In this document: positions 23,324 through 31,741 of the stretch, piece after piece
Layout of the letters: the number at the start of each line of letters is the position of its first letter
How positions within the stretch are numbered: position 1 is the stretch's first letter
Assembly (NCBI GenBank): GCA_035534615.1
Contig: DATLRO010000017.1
Location: 1 to 35,284 of the forward strand
Length of the DNA: 35,284 bases
Direction: 5' to 3'
Origin: JAGWRA01 sp035534615
GTDB taxonomy: Bacteria; Acidobacteriota; Vicinamibacteria; Vicinamibacterales; CAVVIG01
The notes under the pieces: generated by a model
Databases searched by the model: none
What the model saw: only the letters and a program-made list of their open reading frames with translations
Told to the model about the DNA's origin: nothing
Program-made: the position numbers and the translations under genes

Positions 23324-25762
23324 ATGTCAGAGTTCCGCCTCGCGTTCCGCGTCCTCGCGAAATCGCGAGCGTTCAGTCTCATCACCATCGCCGTCCTGGC
23401 GCTGGGCATCGGAGCGACGACCGCCGTCTTCACCGTCGTGAACGGCGTCCTCCTCCGGCCGCTCTCCTACCAGAAGCCGCAACAGCTGTACCTGATTCGC
23501 GAGGGCGTCTCGGTCGTCAGCCGCCTCGGATTTCCCTGGGTGCCGGCCAATCCCCGGCATTTCCAGCTGTGGCAGCAGCGCTGCCCCGCGTTCGCCGACA
23601 TGGCCATCGGCGGCGTGAAGCCGGCCGACCTGACGGACGGCGGGCGTGCGCCCCGGCTCGTGAGGATGGCGACCGTCTCGGCCCGCTTCTTCCCGCTCCT
23701 CGGCGTCCGGGCGAACCTGGGGCGGGCGTTCCTCGCGTCCGACGATCGTGCCGGCCACAACGACGTCGTGCTCCTGAGTCATGCGCTCTGGGAGACCCGC
23801 TACGGCGGCGACCCGCACGTCATCGGTCGCAGCGTGACGATCGACGGCGCGCCGCTGACGGTCGTCGGCGTGCTGCCGGCGTCGTTCCAGTGGCCGTTTC
23901 CGAAGGGCCAGCTGTTCGGATCGCAGACGGAAGTGAATCAGGCCCCGGATCTGTACAAGCCGCTGGCGCTCGACACGTCCGGCGTGGGCCTGATGAGCGA
24001 TTTCAACTACGACGTGATCGCCCGGCTCGCCCCGGGCGTCCGGCCGGCGCAGGCGCTCGCGCAACTGGACGCCGTCGAGCAGGACGTCCGGCGGCAGGCG
24101 CACACGCCGATCGGGCTCTGGGCCGTCCTGCAGCCGCTCCAGGCGACCATGACCGGCCCGGTGCACGCCGGCCTCCTGCTGCTGCTGACCGCCATCCTCG
24201 CGGTGCTGCTGATCGCCTGCTTCAACCTGGCGAACCTCGCGCTGGCCCGCGCGGCCGGCCGGGCGCGCGAAGCGGCGATCCGCTCCGCCCTCGGCGCCAG
24301 CCGGCGGCAGCTGCTGTGGAGCGTCCTGGCGGAGCATCTGCTGCTGGCGGCCATCGGCGGCGCGCTCGGCCTGCTGCTCGCGGTCGGCGGCGTGAAGGCG
24401 CTGCTGGCGGTGGCACCCGCCGGCCTGCCCCGGGTCCGCAGCGTGCACATCGATCTGACCGTGCTGGCGGTGGCCGTCGGCCTGACGGTGCTGAGCGGCA
24501 TTTTTTTCGGACTGCTGCCGGCCTGGCGCCTGAGCCGGACCGCCCCGCAGGAAACGCTGCAGAGCGGCGGGCGCAGCCTGTCGGACGGCCCGCGCGCGCG
24601 CAGGGTCGGCAACACCGTCATCGGGCTCGAGGCGGCCGTCACCGTCGTCCTGCTCATGGTGGCGGGGCTGCTGGCGACGAGCTTCATGCGGCTGCTCCGC
24701 GTGCCGACCGGGCTCGACACCGGCAACGTGCTGACGGTGAACGTGCGGCTGCCGAACTCCACGTATGCGACGCCGGCCAGCATCGACCGCTTCTTCACCG
24801 ACGCGCTGACGAAGATCCGCGCCCTGCCGGGCGTCGAACGGGCCAGCATGATCAGCGCCCTCCCCGTGACCGGCAGCTCGTGGTTCGACGTCGTGGCCAT
24901 CCCGGGCGATACGCACCCTCCGAACGAGCAGCCGCTCGCCCAGTACCGGTTCGTGAGCCCGGGCTATTTCGCCAGCCTCGGCATTCCGCTCCGGCAGGGC
25001 CGTGATTTTTCGTCGATCGATCAGGCGGCGCAGGCGCCGGTCGGCGTCATCTCCGCCGCCGCGGCCAGCCAGTTGTGGCACGGCCGATCGCCGCTCGGCC
25101 TGACGTTCAAGCGCGGCGACGGCACGACCGTCCGTGTCGTCGGCGTCGCCGGCGACGTCCCGACCCAGCTGGATCAGCAGGCGAGCCCCACCGTCTATCT
25201 TCCGTACTGGCTCGAATCCGACCGCGTGACGACGCTGGTGGTCCGGACGGCCATGGATCCGAACGCGGCCCGGACGGCGGTGCAGCAGGCGCTGTGGAGT
25301 CTGGACCCGACGATTCCGGTCCCCAGGTTCCTGACGATGACGCAGATCATCGCCGGATCGGTCGCCGAACGGCGGTTCGAGATGTGGCTGACGCTGCTGT
25401 TTGCCGGGGTCGCCCTCGGCCTGGCGGCGCTCGGGCTGTACGGCGTGATCTCGTACTGGGTGACCCGCCGCTCCGGCGAGCTGGGCGTCCGGATGGCGCT
25501 GGGAGCATCGCCGGCGGCGGTCGTCAAGCTGGTGCTGCGAGAGGGACTGACGCCGGTCGGGGTCGGCGCCCTCATCGGGCTGGTTGCCGCGATCTGGGCG
25601 GGCCGCGCCATTGCGAGCCTGCTGTTTCAGGTCCGCGCCGACGATCCGCTGACGATGGTCATGGTGCTGGTGACGCTGGCGCTGGTCACCACCGTGGCCT
25701 GCTGCCTGCCCGCCTGGCGCGCCGCGCGCATCGATCCGAAGACGGCGCTGCGCAGCGAATAG
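23324..25762 (+). CDS. ADOP-type ABC transporter permease (acidobacterial duplicated orphan permease)
   Basis: 812 residues, two tandem MacB_PCD-FtsX halves in one chain with no ATPase domain. The first half has an N-terminal membrane segment at ~18-42 (SLITIAVLALGIGATTAVFTV), a periplasmic domain, then FtsX segments containing LALARAAGRAREAAIRSALGASRRQL. The second half repeats this and ends with RSGELGVRMALGASPAAVVKLV and PAWRAARIDPKTALRSE. This layout is expanded in Acidobacteriota and gives the strongest taxonomic hint in the window. ATG 23324 has GGAGG 8 nt upstream, so a 14-residue extension from 23282 is dropped. The substrate and the ATPase that energises it, if any, are unknown. Confidence 0.93.
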   Translation: MSEFRLAFRVLAKSRAFSLITIAVLALGIGATTAVFTVVNGVLLRPLSYQKPQQLYLIREGVSVVSRLGFPWVPANPRHFQLWQQRCPAFADMAIGGVKPADLTDGGRAPRLVRMATVSARFFPLLGVRANLGRAFLASDDRAGHNDVVLLSHALWETRYGGDPHVIGRSVTIDGAPLTVVGVLPASFQWPFPKGQLFGSQTEVNQAPDLYKPLALDTSGVGLMSDFNYDVIARLAPGVRPAQALAQLDAVEQDVRRQAHTPIGLWAVLQPLQATMTGPVHAGLLLLLTAILAVLLIACFNLANLALARAAGRAREAAIRSALGASRRQLLWSVLAEHLLLAAIGGALGLLLAVGGVKALLAVAPAGLPRVRSVHIDLTVLAVAVGLTVLSGIFFGLLPAWRLSRTAPQETLQSGGRSLSDGPRARRVGNTVIGLEAAVTVVLLMVAGLLATSFMRLLRVPTGLDTGNVLTVNVRLPNSTYATPASIDRFFTDALTKIRALPGVERASMISALPVTGSSWFDVVAIPGDTHPPNEQPLAQYRFVSPGYFASLGIPLRQGRDFSSIDQAAQAPVGVISAAAASQLWHGRSPLGLTFKRGDGTTVRVVGVAGDVPTQLDQQASPTVYLPYWLESDRVTTLVVRTAMDPNAARTAVQQALWSLDPTIPVPRFLTMTQIIAGSVAERRFEMWLTLLFAGVALGLAALGLYGVISYWVTRRSGELGVRMALGASPAAVVKLVLREGLTPVGVGALIGLVAAIWAGRAIASLLFQVRADDPLTMVMVLVTLALVTTVACCLPAWRAARIDPKTALRSE

Positions 25763-25769
25763 CGGCCGC

Positions 25770-26495
25770 TCACCTCCGCGGCCGGGATGGCCGGATCTCG
25801 ACCCGGCTCGGCAGGCTCCGTGCCGGGTGGCGGATCAGATCCACGACGACTTCGGCGACATCTTCCGGATCCAGCTTCCAGTCGGCCCCGTCCTCGTCGT
25901 CGTTCCCCCCGAAGCCGGTCCGGACCGAGCCGGGCATGACGTAGCTGACGCGGATGTTGTCGTAGCGGACTTCCTGCATCAGCGCTTCGCTGAAGGCGTT
26001 GAGCCCCGCCTTCGACGCGCAGTACGCCGCAGCCATCTTGAATGAGTTCCTGCCGGCCAGGCTGCTGATGTTGATGATCCAGCCGCCGCCGCGGCGCCGC
26101 AGGTGCGGGATGGCGGTGCGGCAGCAGAAGAAGACCCCGCTCAGGTTGGTCTCGATGACGGCCTGCCAGTCGTCGATCGACTGGTCCGCGACGTCGCTGA
26201 ACCGGCCGACGCCGGCGTTGTTCACGAGAATGTCGAGGCCGCCGAAGGTCGCCACGGCGGCCGCCATGAGGTGATCCACCGCGTCCGGACGGCGGACGTC
26301 AGCCTGAACCGCCGCGATGCGGTCCGGGCCGGCCATCCCGGCCAGCCGCTCCCGCCCCTGCTCCAGCGCCCCGGAATCCCGCCCGCTGATGACGACCCCC
26401 GCCCCCTGCGCCGCGAGCGCCGCCGCGATGGCGAAGCCGATGCCCTTCGAGCCTCCGGTGACGACCGCCACTTTGCCGTGCAGTTCCGTGCTCAT
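25770..26495 (-). CDS. Short-chain dehydrogenase/reductase
   Basis: 241 residues, classical SDR. The NAD(P) motif is TGGSKGIG (13-20), NNAG is at 92-95, and the catalytic Ser145 (INISSLAG), Tyr158 and Lys162 (YCASK) are all present. It is FabG-like in length and layout, but the family covers many alcohols and 3-oxoacyl compounds, so the substrate is open. The ATG at 26495 has GGAGG about 5 nt upstream. A longer frame to 26594 is not supported. It ends 7 bp from the convergent ADOP permease. Confidence 0.9.
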   Translation of the reverse strand: MSTELHGKVAVVTGGSKGIGFAIAAALAAQGAGVVISGRDSGALEQGRERLAGMAGPDRIAAVQADVRRPDAVDHLMAAAVATFGGLDILVNNAGVGRFSDVADQSIDDWQAVIETNLSGVFFCCRTAIPHLRRRGGGWIINISSLAGRNSFKMAAAYCASKAGLNAFSEALMQEVRYDNIRVSYVMPGSVRTGFGGNDDEDGADWKLDPEDVAEVVVDLIRHPARSLPSRVEIRPSRPRR

Positions 26496-26581
26496 CAATC
26501 CTCCGAATCCCCAATCCCGGGGTCGACAGCGGCGGGAGCGCCCCGGGAACGCCCGGCGGGCCGGTCCCTCGACGCCCCATA

Positions 26582-26587
26582 TACAAT
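26582..26587 (+). promoter_or_regulatory. -10 box of the MDH-like gene
   Basis: TACAAT (within TATACAAT) 9 nt upstream of the ATG at 26597. Transcription would start within a few bases of the start codon. No ribosome-binding site is seen in the gap. Confidence 0.45.
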
Positions 26588-26596
26588 AGCGCACGC

Positions 26597-27448
26597 ATGT
26601 TGAAGGTGGTCATCATCGGCGCCGGCGATCTGGGGGGCGCGCTGGCATTCACCCTGGCGCGGCACGACCGCGTAGGCGAGGTGCGGCTGGTCGACGCCCA
26701 GGCCGGCATCGCCGCCGGCAAGGCGCTCGACATCCTGCAGTCGGGACCGATCGAACGCTTCGGCACGCGCGTCACGGCGTCGGACGATGTCGGCGACGTG
26801 GTCGGGTCGGATCTGGTGGTGATCGCGGATCGCGCCGGGGCCGCGGGCGGCGAGTGGACCGGTGATGAGGCGGTGGCGCTGCTGGACCGGCTGGCGCCGC
26901 TCGTGCCGCGCGCGCCGATCGTCTGCGCCGGGGCCGCGGCCGCGCCGCTCATCGAACAGGGTGTGAGCGCGGGGACCGTGCGCCGGGGCCGCCTGTTCGG
27001 CTCGGCGCCGGAGGCGCTCGCGGCGTCCGTGCGGGCGATGGTCGCGCTGGAAATCAACGGGTCGCCGGACGAAGTGTCCCTGGCGGTCGCCGGCGTGCCG
27101 CCGGCCGGATTCGTCGTCGGCTGGAGCGACGCGACCATCGGCGGCGCGAACGTCGCGCGCGTCCTCACGCCGCCGGCGCTCGCGCGACTCACCGCGCTCG
27201 TCCCGCGGCTCTGGCCGCCGGGGCCGGTCGCCCTGGCGTCGGCCGCCGCGCGCGTGGCCGACGCCATCGCCGTCGGGTCGCGGCGTCAGGTGTCCTGCTT
27301 CGTGGTGCTCGACGGCGAGCTCGGCGCGCGGCGCGGACTGGCGGCGCTGTCCGTCAGGCTCGGGCCGCGAGGCCTCGAAGCGGTCGCGCTTCCCGCGCTC
27401 AGCGCCCACGAACGGACGCAGCTCGACAACGCAATCGTCGCGGAGTGA
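26597..27448 (+). CDS. Malate/lactate dehydrogenase-like protein lacking catalytic residues
   Basis: 283 residues, against about 310 for active enzymes. The N-terminal Rossmann fold is clear: IIGAGDLGGALAF, then LVDAQAGIAAGKALDI with the NAD-binding Asp33. In active enzymes a mobile loop (R-x-P-G-M-x-R), an Asp in LDxxR and a His in GGHGD do the chemistry. Here the loop reads RAGAAGGEWTGD with the second Arg gone, the LDxxR site reads AASVR (142-146) with only Arg146 kept, and the GGHGD site reads GVPPA (166-170) without the histidine. Likely a non-catalytic paralogue that may still bind NAD. Starts almost directly after a TACAAT box. Confidence 0.78.
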   Translation: MLKVVIIGAGDLGGALAFTLARHDRVGEVRLVDAQAGIAAGKALDILQSGPIERFGTRVTASDDVGDVVGSDLVVIADRAGAAGGEWTGDEAVALLDRLAPLVPRAPIVCAGAAAAPLIEQGVSAGTVRRGRLFGSAPEALAASVRAMVALEINGSPDEVSLAVAGVPPAGFVVGWSDATIGGANVARVLTPPALARLTALVPRLWPPGPVALASAAARVADAIAVGSRRQVSCFVVLDGELGARRGLAALSVRLGPRGLEAVALPALSAHERTQLDNAIVAE

Positions 27449-27535
27449 AATCCGGAGCCGGGGTCCGGCCGCCTTCGCGCGGACGCGCTTCGGCGGCCCT
27501 GCCCGCAGCCTGCGGGGGAAGCGACGGGCGAAGGT

Positions 27536-27552
27536 CCGGGGCGGAGCCCCGG
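27536..27552. terminator. GC hairpin between convergent genes
   Basis: CCGGGGC/GCCCCGG, a 7-bp perfect stem with a GGA loop, followed by TTT rightward, between the MDH-like gene and the sigma factor gene. A smaller hairpin CCCGCA/TGCGGG lies upstream in the same 105-bp gap. Confidence 0.5.
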
Positions 27553-27553
27553 T

Positions 27554-28189
27554 TTAGGAAGCCGCGCTCAGCGGGTGATGCAGTGAGAGTCCGCCCGCGA
27601 AGTCGGCGAGCTGATTGCGCAGGATCAGCCGGCCGCGGTGGAGCCGCGACTTCAGCGTCTGATCCTTCACCTTGAGAATGGCGCTGGCCTCTTCGGTCGA
27701 CAGCCCCTGGATGTCCCGCAGCAGCACCGGCGCGCGGTAGATCGCCGGCAGGCGCACAATCGCCTCCCACAGGCGCCGCCGCATCTGCGACCGCATCACT
27801 TCCTCGTCGGCGAGCGCCGACCAGTCCGCCACGTCCTTGCGCTGGCGGGAGCCCTCGGCCCCTTCACCGTCCGACACGAGGGCCGTCTGCTCCGGCACTT
27901 CATTCGGCCGGCTGAATCGTCCGTTGCGCAGCCGCGACATGGCCGCGTTGAACGTAATCCGGTAAATCCAGGACGACAGCGCCGACTCGCCGCGGAACGC
28001 GTCGATCTTGCGGTAGACCTTGTACAGCACGTCCTGCATGACCTCTTCCGCGTCCTCCCGGTTCCGGAGATGGCGGAAAGCCAGCTGGTAGATCTTCGTC
28101 CCGTACGCCGCGGCCAGGTCGGCCACGGCTGCTTCGTCACCCGCCTTGAGGCGCTCGACCAGGACCTTCTCAACAATAGGTGTCCGCAT
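27554..28189 (-). CDS. ECF-type RNA polymerase sigma factor
   Basis: 211 residues from the ATG at 28189. Region 2 is clear: AFRHLRNREDAEEVMQDVLY, then KIDAFRGESALSSWIYRITF, the -10 recognition and core-binding stretch. Region 4 is at about 150-200: LPAIYRAPVLLRDIQGLSTE, EASAILKVKDQTLKSRLHRG, the helix-turn-helix that reads the -35. The linker (NEVPEQTALVSDGEGAEGSRQ) is long. No anti-sigma gene lies next to it; downstream it converges on the MDH-like gene. A start at 28231 (14 residues longer) is possible. The upstream 87-130 bp hold a four-site dyad, pointing to tight regulation. Confidence 0.9.
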   Translation of the reverse strand: MRTPIVEKVLVERLKAGDEAAVADLAAAYGTKIYQLAFRHLRNREDAEEVMQDVLYKVYRKIDAFRGESALSSWIYRITFNAAMSRLRNGRFSRPNEVPEQTALVSDGEGAEGSRQRKDVADWSALADEEVMRSQMRRRLWEAIVRLPAIYRAPVLLRDIQGLSTEEASAILKVKDQTLKSRLHRGRLILRNQLADFAGGLSLHHPLSAAS

Positions 28190-28243
28190 AGTGCTAATAA
28201 GAACACCGGCGCCCCGGCCCTTATTCCACATCTCTGAACTTAT

Positions 28244-28284
28244 CTGTAAGACGCTGTAAATGAATAGGTTACAGATCTTTACAG
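28244..28284. promoter_or_regulatory. Symmetric four-hexamer operator (CTGTAA x2, TTACAG x2)
   Basis: CTGTAA at 28244 and 28254, TTACAG at 28269 and 28279. The layout is CTGTAA-N4-CTGTAA-N9-TTACAG-N4-TTACAG, exactly symmetric about 28264, with 10-bp spacing within each pair so both sites face the same side of the helix. It is AT-rich in a very GC-rich genome, and sits upstream of the sigma factor gene and past the lipB stop. Confidence 0.65.
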
Positions 28285-28318
28285 CCCGCGTCTACCGGCC
28301 GGCGCACCCGGAACCGGC

Positions 28319-28993
28319 TCAGGCGTGGGTCGCCGCCGGGGCGTCAACGGGCGTCCGTTCGAAGAGCTCGCAGAACCGGTGAATCAGGCGGTCTTCGACC
28401 TCGTGCCGCTCGACCGGGCGGCCGAGCAGCGTCGCGAGCGACGTCACGCCGTGGTCGCTGATGCCGCACGGGACGATGAGGTTGAAGTAGCGCAGATCGG
28501 TCGTGACGTTGAACGCGAAGCCGTGGCTCGTGATCCAGCGGGAGATCCGGATGCCGATCGCGGCGAGCTTGCTGTCGCCGACCCAGACGCCGGTGAGGCC
28601 GGGAATCCGGCCCGCAACGACGCCGAAGTCACCGGCCGTGCGGATGAGGATCTCTTCGACGTCCCGGACGTACCGATGGACGTCGCACCGGTCCGGCTTG
28701 AGATCGAGGATCGGATAGCCGACGAGCTGGCCGGGACCGTGATACGTCACGTCGCCGCCCCGGCCGGTCTCGTGCACCTCGATCCGTTCGGCGGCCAGCC
28801 GCTGCGGCGTGGCGAGGATGTGCGATCGGCCGCCGTCCCCTTTCACCCCCAGCGTGACGACGTGCGGGTGCTCGAGCAGCAGCAGCTGATCGGGGATCCG
28901 GCCCGCCCGGCGCTCCTCGACCAGCGTCCGCTGGAGCGCCAGCCCCTCGGCGTAGCTGATCGACGGAATGCGCCGGACGTGCAGAGCCTTCAT
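28319..28993 (-). CDS. lipB: Octanoyl-[acyl carrier protein]:protein N-octanoyltransferase LipB
   Basis: 224 residues, standard length. Moves octanoate from acyl-carrier protein to the lipoyl-domain lysine of 2-oxoacid dehydrogenases. Signatures are GRGGDVTYHGPGQLVGYPIL, SKLAAIGIRISRWITSHGFA with Lys142, and NLIVPCGISDHG with the acyl-thioester Cys176. It lies 12 bp behind the E2 gene, whose lipoyl domain is a likely client. LipA, the sulfur-insertion step, is not in the window. Confidence 0.95.
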   Translation of the reverse strand: MKALHVRRIPSISYAEGLALQRTLVEERRAGRIPDQLLLLEHPHVVTLGVKGDGGRSHILATPQRLAAERIEVHETGRGGDVTYHGPGQLVGYPILDLKPDRCDVHRYVRDVEEILIRTAGDFGVVAGRIPGLTGVWVGDSKLAAIGIRISRWITSHGFAFNVTTDLRYFNLIVPCGISDHGVTSLATLLGRPVERHEVEDRLIHRFCELFERTPVDAPAATHA

Positions 28994-29005
28994 GGGGCGG
29001 CGCTG

Positions 29006-30286
29006 TTACACGGATGCCGGGTCGAAATGCTCGATCGTCTGCTTGACGAGCGCCATGTACTGATCCGCCACGGCGCCGTCGACCAGGCGGTGGTCGTAGC
29101 CGAGCGTCAGGTAGCCCATCAGGCGGATGGCAATGGCATCGTCGATGATGACCGGCTTCTTCTCGATCGCGCCGACGCCCAGGATCGCGACCTGCGGCTG
29201 ATTGATGATCGGCAGGCCGAACTGGGCGCCGAAGTTGCCCGGATTGGTGATCGTGAACGTGCCGCCCTGCACCTCGTCGGGCTTCAGCTGCTTCGTGCGG
29301 GCACGGCCCGCCAGGTCGGCGATCGACCGGCTCAGGCCGAGGATGTTCCTCTCGTCGGCCCCTTTCACCACCGGCACGATCAGCCCCCAGTCGAGGGCGA
29401 CGGCGACGCCGAGGTTGATGCTGCGGTGGTAGACGACGTTGTCGCCGTCGATCGACGCGTTGATCACCGGCCACGAGCGCAGCGCGTCGACGGACGCCTT
29501 GGCAATGAACGAGAGGAAGGTGAGCTTCGCGCCCAGCCGCTCGTACTCCGCCTTCTTCGCCTGGCGGATCCGGTCGACGTGGGTGAAGTCGATCTGGAAC
29601 ACCGAATAGACGTGGGCCGAGGTGCGCTTGCTCAGCACCATGTGTTCCGCGATCTTCTTCCGCATCACCGACATCGGCTCGATCTCGACCGCTTCGCCCG
29701 GCTGGAACGCCGGCACGTGTCCGGTGGCCGCCTTCGCGGGCGCCAGCGCAGGCGCCGCCTGGGCCGGCCGCGACTCCAGGTAGCCGAGGATGTCGTGCTT
29801 CGTCACGCGGCCGCCGATGCCGGAGCCGGCGATCTGCTGGATGTCGACCTGGTGCTCCTGCGCGATCCGCCGCACGAGCGGCGACGAGCGCTGCCGCCGG
29901 ATGTCTTCCGTTGACGCCGGGGCGACAGGCGCCGCCGCCGGGGCGGGCGCGGGGGCGGCCGCCGGAGCGGGCGCGGCGGCCGGCGCGGCAGCGGCCGGCG
30001 CGGCAGCGGCCGCCGACACAGCGGGGGCCGGCGCGGCGGCCGCTTCACCGGCGGCGCCGATCACGGCGACGACGCTGTTGACCGGTACGGTCTCGCCTTC
30101 CTTGACCTTGATCTCCACGATCGTGCCGGCGGCAGGCGACGGGATCTCGGCATCCACCTTGTCCGTGGAAATCTCGAACAGCGGCTCGTCGCGCTCGATG
30201 TGGTCGCCCACCTTCTTGATCCAGCGGACGATGGTTCCCTCGGCGATCGACTCGCCCATTTGCGGCATGACGACGGGAGTAGGCAT
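29006..30286 (-). CDS. Dihydrolipoamide acyltransferase (E2) of a 2-oxoacid dehydrogenase
   Basis: 426 residues. An N-terminal lipoyl domain carries the lipoylated Lys43 in FEISTDKVDAEI. A very Ala/Pro-rich flexible linker runs at ~82-125, then an E3-binding domain around SSPLVRRIAQEHQVD and GSGIGGRVTKHDIL. The catalytic domain ends with DHRLVDGA (His399 plus Asp). The single lipoyl domain and the TDKVDAE sequence are seen in 2-oxoglutarate and branched-chain type E2s. I cannot decide between SucB and BkdB. It lies between lpd and lipB on one strand. No E1 gene is in the window. Confidence 0.9.
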   Translation of the reverse strand: MPTPVVMPQMGESIAEGTIVRWIKKVGDHIERDEPLFEISTDKVDAEIPSPAAGTIVEIKVKEGETVPVNSVVAVIGAAGEAAAAPAPAVSAAAAAPAAAAPAAAPAPAAAPAPAPAAAPVAPASTEDIRRQRSSPLVRRIAQEHQVDIQQIAGSGIGGRVTKHDILGYLESRPAQAAPALAPAKAATGHVPAFQPGEAVEIEPMSVMRKKIAEHMVLSKRTSAHVYSVFQIDFTHVDRIRQAKKAEYERLGAKLTFLSFIAKASVDALRSWPVINASIDGDNVVYHRSINLGVAVALDWGLIVPVVKGADERNILGLSRSIADLAGRARTKQLKPDEVQGGTFTITNPGNFGAQFGLPIINQPQVAILGVGAIEKKPVIIDDAIAIRLMGYLTLGYDHRLVDGAVADQYMALVKQTIEHFDPASV

Positions 30287-30331
30287 GACGGCTACCTCAG
30301 CGACACCAGAAAATAAGGACGTGCTCTGTGT

Positions 30332-31741
30332 TCAGATGTGAATGGCGGCGCCGTGCGTCGCGTGCGCCGCCTCGCCCACCGCTTCCGACATCGTCGGATG
30401 CGCGTGAATCGTCCGGATGAGCTCCTCGACCGTGCATTCCAGCTGCAGCGCCAGGGTGGCCTCTGCCACGAGTTCGGTCGACCGCAGCCCGATCATGTGC
30501 ACGCCGAGAATCTCGTCGTACCGCTTGTCCGCGACGATCTTCACGAAGCCTTCGGTCTCGCCCGCCATCTTGGCGCGGCCGAGCACCCCGAACGGGAAGC
30601 TGCCGATGCGCACGTCGTAACCGCGCTGCTTCGCCGCCTCCTCGGTCAGGCCGACGCTGCCGATCTCCGGATCGCAGTACGTGCAGGCCGGCACGTGATC
30701 GTAGTTGATCGGCCGCACCTCCTGGCCCGCGATCCGCTCCGCCGTGATGATCCCTTCCATCGACGACACGTGCGCCAGCTGCGGATGCGGGCCGCCCAGC
30801 GTGATGACGTCGCCGATGGCCGAAATGCCCGGCACGCTCGTCCGGTACAGATTGTCGACCCGGACGTAGCCCTTCTCCATCGCCAGCCCGACGCCCTCCA
30901 TCCCGGCCGTCACCGGCCCGCGGCCGGTCGCCACCAGCAGGTAGTCGGCCTTGAATTTCTCCGTCTTGCCGCCGGGCAGCGTCGCGTCGACGGTGACGCC
31001 GGTCGCCGACGCCTGGGCCTTGCCGACCTTCGTCCCGGTGAACACCTTGATGCCCTGCTTCTTGAACGACTTCTCGAGCTCGGCCGAGACGGCCGCATCC
31101 TCGTTCGGCACGAGCCGCGGCAGCAGCTCGATGATCGTCACGTCGCTGCCGAAGCGGCGGTAGATCGAGGCGAACTCGACCCCGACGGCGCCGCTCCCCA
31201 GGATCACCATCGACTTCGGCACTTCCTTCAGGCCGATCGCCTCGTCGCTCGTGATGATCCGCTTGCGATCGATCTCCACGCCGGGGACGCTGCGCGGCGT
31301 CGACCCGGTGGCGATGATAATCTCCTTGCGGGCCTGCAGCGCCTGCGCCTGGCCGTCGGTCACCTCGACCTGCCCCTTGCCGGTCAGCCGGGCCGTCCCC
31401 TTGATCCAGTCGATCTGGTTCTTCTTGAAGAGGTACTCGATCCCCTTGGTGAGGCCGGTGACGATCTTGTCCTTCCGCGTCTGGACCTGCCCCATCTCGA
31501 TGGCCGGCGTCGCCGAGCCGATGGCGAGCCCCCATTCCTTCGCGTTCTGGACGACCTTCAGGGCATGGGCGTGCTCGAGCAGGGCCTTGGTGGGAATGCA
31601 GCCCCAGATGAGGCAGGTGCCGCCGAGCGCCTTCTGCTTCTCGACGACGGCCGTCTTGAGGCCCAGCTGGGCGGCGCGGATGGCGGCGACGTACCCGCCC
31701 GTGCCGGCCCCGACGACCACGACATCATACTCATTCGCCAC
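30332..31741 (-). CDS. lpdA: Dihydrolipoyl dehydrogenase (E3)
   Basis: 469 residues. Reoxidises dihydrolipoyl groups with NAD+ through FAD and a redox disulfide. The FAD motif is VVVGAGTGGYVAAIRAAQLG, and the disulfide pair is Cys43 and Cys48 in GGTCLIWGCIPTK. The NAD motif is VILGSGAVGVEFASIYRRFG, and the C-terminal base motif is AHPTMSEA near 448. Usual family sequence has Asn where Ile45 stands in GGTCLIWGC. GTG start at 31741 with AAGGAGA about 9 nt upstream. First gene of the lpd-E2-lipB group (45 bp to E2). Confidence 0.95.
   Translation of the reverse strand: MANEYDVVVVGAGTGGYVAAIRAAQLGLKTAVVEKQKALGGTCLIWGCIPTKALLEHAHALKVVQNAKEWGLAIGSATPAIEMGQVQTRKDKIVTGLTKGIEYLFKKNQIDWIKGTARLTGKGQVEVTDGQAQALQARKEIIIATGSTPRSVPGVEIDRKRIITSDEAIGLKEVPKSMVILGSGAVGVEFASIYRRFGSDVTIIELLPRLVPNEDAAVSAELEKSFKKQGIKVFTGTKVGKAQASATGVTVDATLPGGKTEKFKADYLLVATGRGPVTAGMEGVGLAMEKGYVRVDNLYRTSVPGISAIGDVITLGGPHPQLAHVSSMEGIITAERIAGQEVRPINYDHVPACTYCDPEIGSVGLTEEAAKQRGYDVRIGSFPFGVLGRAKMAGETEGFVKIVADKRYDEILGVHMIGLRSTELVAEATLALQLECTVEELIRTIHAHPTMSEAVGEAAHATHGAAIHI

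Noticed and set aside
23327..25081. Long minus-strand frame (584 codons) opposite the ADOP permease
   Set aside because: Low-complexity Arg/Gln/Asp/His-rich translation typical of the antisense of a membrane protein in high-GC DNA.
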